A stretch of 9,399 bases of DNA. Origin: an uncultured Ignavibacteria bacterium. GTDB taxonomy: Bacteria > Bacteroidota > Ignavibacteria > Tepidaquicellales > Tepidaquicellaceae. Of this stretch, positions 5,451 to 9,399 are shown piece by piece. The notes under the pieces are model-generated. The model was not told the DNA's origin and did no database searches. It was given only the letters and a program-made list of their open reading frames with translations. Where the stretch lies: the NCBI GenBank assembly GCA_937924675.1, contig CALEVL010000221.1:1-9399 (forward strand). Reading direction: 5' to 3'. Position 1 is the stretch's first letter, and the number at the start of each line of letters is the position of its first letter. A program made the position numbers and the translations under genes.

Positions 5451-5991
5451 GCATTGCCTCAAGATATCGCTTGAAATATAGAAATGATGAATACAGTATC
5501 AATGCTATTGAAACAAAGTACAGAATGTAAATCAGTGAAGTAAGATTATCGCTGTCAATAAGCGTGAACAATATCACAAGCCCGATACTGAATACAGCGG
5601 CCTTTCCGGGATAATTAGACATGAGTCGCACATCCTTGTTGCTGTTAAGATAGATCCCGAACCCGAGAATCAATATATCACGAAGGGCGATAATAAGAAA
5701 AAACCAGAGCGGGAGCTTCCCAATATATAGCAATGCCAGTGAGATAGAGACAACGGCTATCTTATCTGCCAAAGGATCTATGATCTTTCCGAACTCTGAT
5801 ACCTGTGAATTCTTACGTGCAAGATAGCCGTCAAGCAGGTCCGAAAAATACATACATAGAACTAATACTATGATTAGAGTATTTTGCGACTCATAAGAAT
5901 TTACGATCAGATAGCAGACCGGAAATGTCAGCAGAAGCCTTGCAAAGGATATCAGATTTGGAACGAGGAAAAATTCTTTGTTTAAATGCAC
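5434..5991 (-). CDS. pgsA: CDP-diacylglycerol--glycerol-3-phosphate 3-phosphatidyltransferase
   Basis: An integral membrane enzyme of 185 residues that joins CDP-diacylglycerol with glycerol-3-phosphate. It makes phosphatidylglycerophosphate, the first committed step to phosphatidylglycerol. The complete CDP-alcohol phosphatidyltransferase signature is present: D51, D54-G55, A58-R59, G68, D72 and D76, with canonical spacing. Hydrophobic segments are visible near residues 12-30, 37-50, 78-108 and 130-170. The short N-terminus with VPNLISFARLLLTFP is typical of PgsA. The start is GTG at 5991 without a Shine-Dalgarno. It is the first gene of a leftward run and diverges from the cysteine desulfurase across 50 bases. 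A related CDP-alcohol enzyme of other headgroup specificity is possible, but length and N-terminus favour PgsA. Confidence 0.88.
   Translation of the reverse strand: MHLNKEFFLVPNLISFARLLLTFPVCYLIVNSYESQNTLIIVLVLCMYFSDLLDGYLARKNSQVSEFGKIIDPLADKIAVVSISLALLYIGKLPLWFFLIIALRDILILGFGIYLNSNKDVRLMSNYPGKAAVFSIGLVILFTLIDSDNLTSLIYILYFVSIALILYSSFLYFKRYLEAMHGKVR
5456..5459 (-). promoter_or_regulatory. Shine-Dalgarno GAGG deciding the HU-like start
   Basis: On the minus strand, TTGAGGCAATGCATGG places GAGG six bases before the ATG at 5450. The alternative TTG at 5462 overlaps this motif and would add four residues (MRQC). This is the only clear Shine-Dalgarno match at a start in the window. It lies inside the last codons of pgsA. 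Confidence 0.45.
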
Positions 5992-6041
5992 CGGTCAAAA
6001 TATGAAATCAGCAACAAAAGTAACAATCAAAAATCATTTCT
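5992..6041. promoter_or_regulatory. 50-bp divergent promoter region between pgsA and cysteine desulfurase
   Basis: The only spacer between two divergent genes, both starting with GTG, so both should have promoters here or just inside the opposite gene. On the minus strand TACTTTTG (6022-6015) fits the Bacteroidota -7 pattern TAnnTTTG and would start transcription about 17 bases before the pgsA GTG; no good -33 element is seen. On the plus strand a weak TTGTTT (5978-5983) and TATGAA (6001-6006) are 17 bases apart. Both are tentative. Confidence 0.3.
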
Positions 6042-7202
6042 GTGGAAAGAATTTATCTGGATAACGCATCAACAACAAAGACAGATCCTGAAGTGCTTGA
6101 GGCAATGATGCCTTTTCTTACTGACAAGTTCGGGAATGCTTCATCTATTCATGCATTTGGCAAGACTGCCAAGGTAATGCTCGAAGATACCCGTGATCTG
6201 ATTGCTGCATGCATCGGGGCATCTTCATCAGAGATCTTCTTTACTTCAGGAGGAACGGAATCAAACAACTTTGCCATTAAGGGAATTTCTTACAATCACA
6301 TTGGCTCGGCAAAGAATCACATAATATCATCTAAGACAGAGCATTCGGCTGTGCTTGAAACTCTGGCGTTCCTCGAATCAAAATTCGGATTTGAGATAAC
6401 TTATCTTGATCCCATTGAAGGCGGAGCAATTGCTGCGGAGGATGTGCGTAATTCCATTAAGAGTGAAACATTTTTGATTGCACTTATGCATTCGAACAAT
6501 GAGACCGGAGCAATCACTGACATAAACTCAATCTCGCAAATTTCTGCTGAGAATAAAATAGCGCTTCACTCAGACACTGTCCAAAGCTTTGGCAAGACAA
6601 CACTCAATGTGCGGGAACTTGGCTCTGACACTGCAATAATCTCGGCACACAAAATTTATGGTCCGAAGGGAATCTCCGCACTTTATATAAAGAAAGGATT
6701 GCATGTAGAAAAATTCATGCATGGCGGGAAGCAGGAAAGAGACATGCGGGGCGGAACTGAGAATATTGCTGCTGTTGCAGGATTTGGGAAAGCAGTAGAG
6801 CTACTTAGAGAAAGACAAGAAGAAGATTTAGCAAAATATGAATCGCTAAGAGTGCAACTCGTTAATGGACTAAGAAATGAATTCGGTAATACAATCCGGT
6901 TCAACAGTTTGTTGGATAGAAATTTATCACTTCCAAATATTCTCAATTTCTCATTTGATAAGGACCAAGTCGTGTTTGATGACGAGATGCTTCTCATAAT
7001 GCTTGATCTTAAGGGCATTGCGGTTTCCGGAGGTTCAGCATGTACATCAGGGACACATAAACCGTCTCATGTATTGCTTGCTATGGGAAGCGATCCAAAG
7101 TCTGCACTTGGAGCTGTAAGAGTTTCTTTCGCCAGGGAGAATACAGAGAAAGATGTGGAAAGACTATTGTCTGCTTTGAAGGAAATCGTAATGTTCAGAT
7201 AG
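6042..7202 (+). CDS. Cysteine desulfurase, NifS/IscS type (group I)
   Basis: A PLP enzyme of 386 residues that takes sulfur from L-cysteine, releasing alanine and passing a persulfide to Fe-S cluster or tRNA thiolation partners. IYLDNASTT (4-12) opens the fold. TSGGTESNN (68-76) binds the cofactor phosphate, H101 in KTEHSA stacks on PLP, and D178 in HSDTVQSFGK contacts the pyridine nitrogen. The Schiff-base lysine is K204 in SAHKIYGPKG. The catalytic cysteine is C334 in GGSACTSGTHKPSHVL (330-345), the extended loop of group I enzymes. IscS and NifS cannot be separated here. It stands alone, with no iscU, iscR or nifU adjacent. The GTG at 6042 is the first possible start after an in-frame stop at 6021. 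The 3' end overlaps the convergent pssA by 8 bases. Confidence 0.95.
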   Translation: MERIYLDNASTTKTDPEVLEAMMPFLTDKFGNASSIHAFGKTAKVMLEDTRDLIAACIGASSSEIFFTSGGTESNNFAIKGISYNHIGSAKNHIISSKTEHSAVLETLAFLESKFGFEITYLDPIEGGAIAAEDVRNSIKSETFLIALMHSNNETGAITDINSISQISAENKIALHSDTVQSFGKTTLNVRELGSDTAIISAHKIYGPKGISALYIKKGLHVEKFMHGGKQERDMRGGTENIAAVAGFGKAVELLRERQEEDLAKYESLRVQLVNGLRNEFGNTIRFNSLLDRNLSLPNILNFSFDKDQVVFDDEMLLIMLDLKGIAVSGGSACTSGTHKPSHVLLAMGSDPKSALGAVRVSFARENTEKDVERLLSALKEIVMFR

Positions 7203-7962
7203 ATTTTTTCCCAGTCTCAATTGACTCACTGAGAACATCATCACTTTCATGATGTTTCTTTCTTCGGAAAAGTTTGTTCTTAATCGTTTTGAATATTCCG
7301 CTGAAAATATAGAACAGACAGAATGAGAAAGAGCCTTCACCCCCGGTTACGATTATCAGGACTGCAGCCAGTGCGATCACAAAATATGGAATGAAATTCT
7401 TTCGTATTGATGCAAGTGATGGCTTTGGAAAAGTATCATATTTGATCCTGCTGACCATAAGGAATGGAAGAAGAACAGCAAGTACTATCAGTACTGTAAT
7501 GCTCTGCTCATGAGAGAGGATCTTATCAAAATAAAATAGTACAAATGTACAGATAGTGAATGCTGACATTGGTGCAGGCAGTCCGCTGAATTTTTCCTTG
7601 TCGAGTCCAACAAGCTGAACATTGAATCTTGCTAAACGGAGCGCTGAAAAAATCATCAGGAAGGAAGACAGAACAATTCCAATATCCCCAAGCTCTTTTA
7701 GGTAAATGCTGTATATCAGAAATGAAGGTGCCGCTCCGAATGATATTACATCAGAGAGTGAATCCAGTTCAACTCCAAACTTGCTTGCTGAATTAGTTAG
7801 CCGGGCTGCGATTCCGTCAACTGCGTCAAACAGTGAAGCGTAGATAATGAACAGAGCTGCATTTGTAAAATCGCCGTTTGAAGAATGAATAACCGACAAG
7901 AATCCGCAGAATGCATTAAGAACCGTGAACAGACTCGGGATGAACTTTCGTGTCATTGGCAT
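7195..7962 (-). CDS. pssA: CDP-diacylglycerol--serine O-phosphatidyltransferase
   Basis: A multi-pass membrane enzyme of 255 residues that makes phosphatidylserine from CDP-diacylglycerol and serine. The CDP-alcohol motif is complete: D46, D49-G50, A53-R54, G63, D67 and D71. LRLARFN (108-114) and FSGLPAP (125-131) are features of the serine-specific PssA branch and separate it from PgsA. Hydrophobic segments fill about 8-24, 33-46, 72-88, 93-107, 133-147, 155-171 and 190-224. The tail from about 228 is highly charged and presumably cytoplasmic. Its ATG follows the psd stop by one base (TGATATG), so the two are very likely translationally coupled and act in sequence. A second ATG two codons in (M3) is equally possible. 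The end overlaps the cysteine desulfurase gene. Confidence 0.95.
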   Translation of the reverse strand: MPMTRKFIPSLFTVLNAFCGFLSVIHSSNGDFTNAALFIIYASLFDAVDGIAARLTNSASKFGVELDSLSDVISFGAAPSFLIYSIYLKELGDIGIVLSSFLMIFSALRLARFNVQLVGLDKEKFSGLPAPMSAFTICTFVLFYFDKILSHEQSITVLIVLAVLLPFLMVSRIKYDTFPKPSLASIRKNFIPYFVIALAAVLIIVTGGEGSFSFCLFYIFSGIFKTIKNKLFRRKKHHESDDVLSESIETGKKSI

Positions 7963-7963
7963 A

Positions 7964-8638
7964 TCAGAGCTTTGCTATTATAGTTTCGCCGGCTGTTACC
8001 AATTGTCCTAATGACACTTTTATTTCATAATCTTTTCTCATCAGCATATCAACCCTTGAGCCGAATTTTATCATGCCAAATCTCTCTCCTGCAATTACAT
8101 CACTGCCTTCGGAAATATCATAAACTATTCTTCTTGCTACAAATCCCGCTATCTGCTTGAACAGAATCCTCTCCTTCTCGTTGTTGCCTGCAATTCCTAT
8201 CTCACTTCTTTCATTGCGTTCGGATGATTTATGATCAAATGCAACGAGATACTCGCCTTTAATGTATTTCAGAAAAGTGACCTTGCCGCTGAACGGAATT
8301 CTGTTCACATGGACATTAAGAGGTGATAAGAAAATGCTGACCTGATTGAGAATTTCTCCTTTTGGAAATATATTCTCTTCTTTATTGATTACTTCCTCTA
8401 TCACAACAACTTTACCATCGGCAGGAGAAATTATGTCACCCTGTCTGTATTCAGCGGGGATTTTTCTGTCCGGGTCTCTGAAGAAATAAAGTGTGAAGAG
8501 CCAAAGAAATATAGTTAAGAGTGAGAGCAGAATCTTTACTGCCAGGTTATCGAAAAAGATAACCATGGCAATAAGGATTAGGCCTGCCATGAACATCTTC
8601 AGGATTACATCTTTACCGTAAGGTGTGAGTTTGATCAA
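7964..8638 (-). CDS. psd: Phosphatidylserine decarboxylase proenzyme, short (archaeal-type) form
   Basis: A 224-residue self-cleaving enzyme that converts phosphatidylserine to phosphatidylethanolamine. Cleavage at G193-S194 in KFGSRVD would give the beta chain (1-193) and a 31-residue alpha chain whose Ser194 becomes the pyruvoyl group. The D-H-S triad is visible: D74 in SPADG, H110 in NVHVNR, and S194. Two hydrophobic segments near residues 11-29 and 32-53 anchor it to the membrane. The length fits the short Psd class rather than the roughly 320-residue E. coli type. The start is TTG at 8638. The conserved N-terminus (KLTPYGKDVI) begins at once, and the TTG overlaps the purC stop as TTGA, which supports it. 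pssA follows after one base, so purC, psd and pssA look like one operon. Confidence 0.95.
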   Translation of the reverse strand: MIKLTPYGKDVILKMFMAGLILIAMVIFFDNLAVKILLSLLTIFLWLFTLYFFRDPDRKIPAEYRQGDIISPADGKVVVIEEVINKEENIFPKGEILNQVSIFLSPLNVHVNRIPFSGKVTFLKYIKGEYLVAFDHKSSERNERSEIGIAGNNEKERILFKQIAGFVARRIVYDISEGSDVIAGERFGMIKFGSRVDMLMRKDYEIKVSLGQLVTAGETIIAKL

Positions 8639-9336
8639 CTTACTCTTTCCATTATTTCTTTATATGCCTCTTCTACATCACCGAGGTCGAACCGGAATCT
8701 GTCTTTGTCTAATTTTTTACCGGTTGCCGCATCCCAAAGCCGGCAAGTATCCGGAGATATTTCATCCGCAAGAATAATTGTTCCGTCTTTGTCGCGTCCG
8801 AATTCCAGTTTGAAATCAATGAGTCTGATGCCTCTGTCCAGAAAGAATTTTTTCAGAATTGAATTGATGCGCAATGCATACTCACGAATTGTCTTAAGCT
8901 CTTCTCTTGTTGCAATCCCCAGTGCAAGTATGTGATCATCTGTAAACAGCGGATCGCCGAGTTCATCTGATTTCAGGTACATTTCGACTATTGGCGGATC
9001 AAGTTCAGTACCTTCGGTAAATCCCAGTTTCTTCACAAGGCTTCCGGCGGCAACATTTCTGCAGACCACTTCTGCCTTTACAATGCTTACTCTCTTTACA
9101 AGCATTTCTGTATCAGAGATCTTTCTGATGAAGTGAGTCGGTATTCCTTCCTTGATAAGATGTTCGAAGATTATTGAGGAAATCTGATTGTTTAATTCGC
9201 CTTTGTGAGGGATCTTGTCTTTCTTGAGTCCGTTAAATGCGGTTGCATCATCTTTGAATTCCTGAAGAAACTCGTCAGCGTTATCCGTTGTGAAAAGCCT
9301 TTTTGCTTTTCCTTCGTAAATCAGCGTCCTTGGCAT
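8635..9336 (-). CDS. purC: Phosphoribosylaminoimidazole-succinocarboxamide synthase (SAICAR synthetase)
   Basis: A cytoplasmic enzyme of 233 residues, close to E. coli PurC (237). It joins CAIR and aspartate using ATP to form SAICAR in de novo purine synthesis. The ATP-binding region begins with IYEGKAKRLF (6-15). DDATAFNGLKKDKIPHKGELNNQIS (29-53) is conserved. The two family signatures are VCRNVAAGSLVKKLG (91-105) and LIDFKLEFG (172-180), followed by ILADEISPDTCRLWD (188-202). No domain is missing. The start is ATG at 9336, preceded by an A-rich leader without a Shine-Dalgarno. No other purine gene is in the window, and the downstream neighbours are lipid genes. Its promoter would lie in or beyond the last 63 bases, where I see no convincing element. 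Confidence 0.97.
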   Translation of the reverse strand: MPRTLIYEGKAKRLFTTDNADEFLQEFKDDATAFNGLKKDKIPHKGELNNQISSIIFEHLIKEGIPTHFIRKISDTEMLVKRVSIVKAEVVCRNVAAGSLVKKLGFTEGTELDPPIVEMYLKSDELGDPLFTDDHILALGIATREELKTIREYALRINSILKKFFLDRGIRLIDFKLEFGRDKDGTIILADEISPDTCRLWDAATGKKLDKDRFRFDLGDVEEAYKEIMERVS

Positions 9337-9399
9337 TGTTTTTTCTGCAAATTACTCAATTTGGCTTAAAGAAACTATCAACACAGGACATCATCTTCA

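Noticed and set aside
7203..7208. Terminator T-run after the cysteine desulfurase
   Set aside because: No stem precedes it, and it lies inside the pssA coding sequence.
9356..9397. C-terminal end of an upstream minus-strand gene (reading KMMSCVDSFFKPN then stop)
   Set aside because: Only 13 codons are visible, another frame is also open for a few codons, and nothing identifies it. It could be real, but there is no support.

Overview
The window is typical bacterial chromosome with ten protein-coding genes, plus one gene-poor, repeat-rich stretch of about 750 bases at its left end. The coding sequence is moderately AT-rich. Nearly every start lacks a Shine-Dalgarno sequence, and at least four of ten starts are GTG or TTG. 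Together with a short phosphatidylserine decarboxylase paired with pssA and a fused FtcD, this suggests the Bacteroidota/Chlorobi/Ignavibacteriota group. That placement is an inference from style and gene content; no rRNA or other phylogenetic marker is present.

Layout. Positions 1-758 form a repeat island: a 21-bp tandem repeat at the very edge, a run of 7-bp repeats, a large nested inverted-repeat structure (225-449), a GC-rich hairpin (476-501) and a run of 10-bp repeats (571-610). It is followed by back-to-back promoter-like sites around 644-696. Positions 759-3984 (+) are a tight run: HAD phosphatase, SAM-dependent methyltransferase, and bifunctional glutamate formimidoyltransferase/formimidoyl-THF cyclodeaminase (ftcD). 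Positions 5991-3981 (-) read pgsA, an HU-family protein, ruvX, then an AlbA_2/winged-helix protein. Positions 6042-7202 (+) hold a single cysteine desulfurase. Positions 9336-7195 (-) read purC, psd, pssA, with overlapping or nearly touching ends. The two convergent gene pairs (ftcD/AlbA_2 and cysteine desulfurase/pssA) overlap by 4 and 8 bases, so no classical terminator can lie between them.

How the genes fit together. psd and pssA perform successive steps of phosphatidylethanolamine synthesis, and pgsA starts the phosphatidylglycerol branch from the same CDP-diacylglycerol precursor. Membrane lipid synthesis therefore lies on both sides of the cysteine desulfurase. purC belongs to de novo purine synthesis. 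ftcD feeds one-carbon units from histidine breakdown into folate, but no other hut gene is in view. ruvX, the HU-like protein and the AlbA_2 protein are nucleic-acid-related. The genes look like housekeeping functions. The least explained part is the left repeat island, where one segment (CAACAAC at 321-327) could pair with either of two partners.
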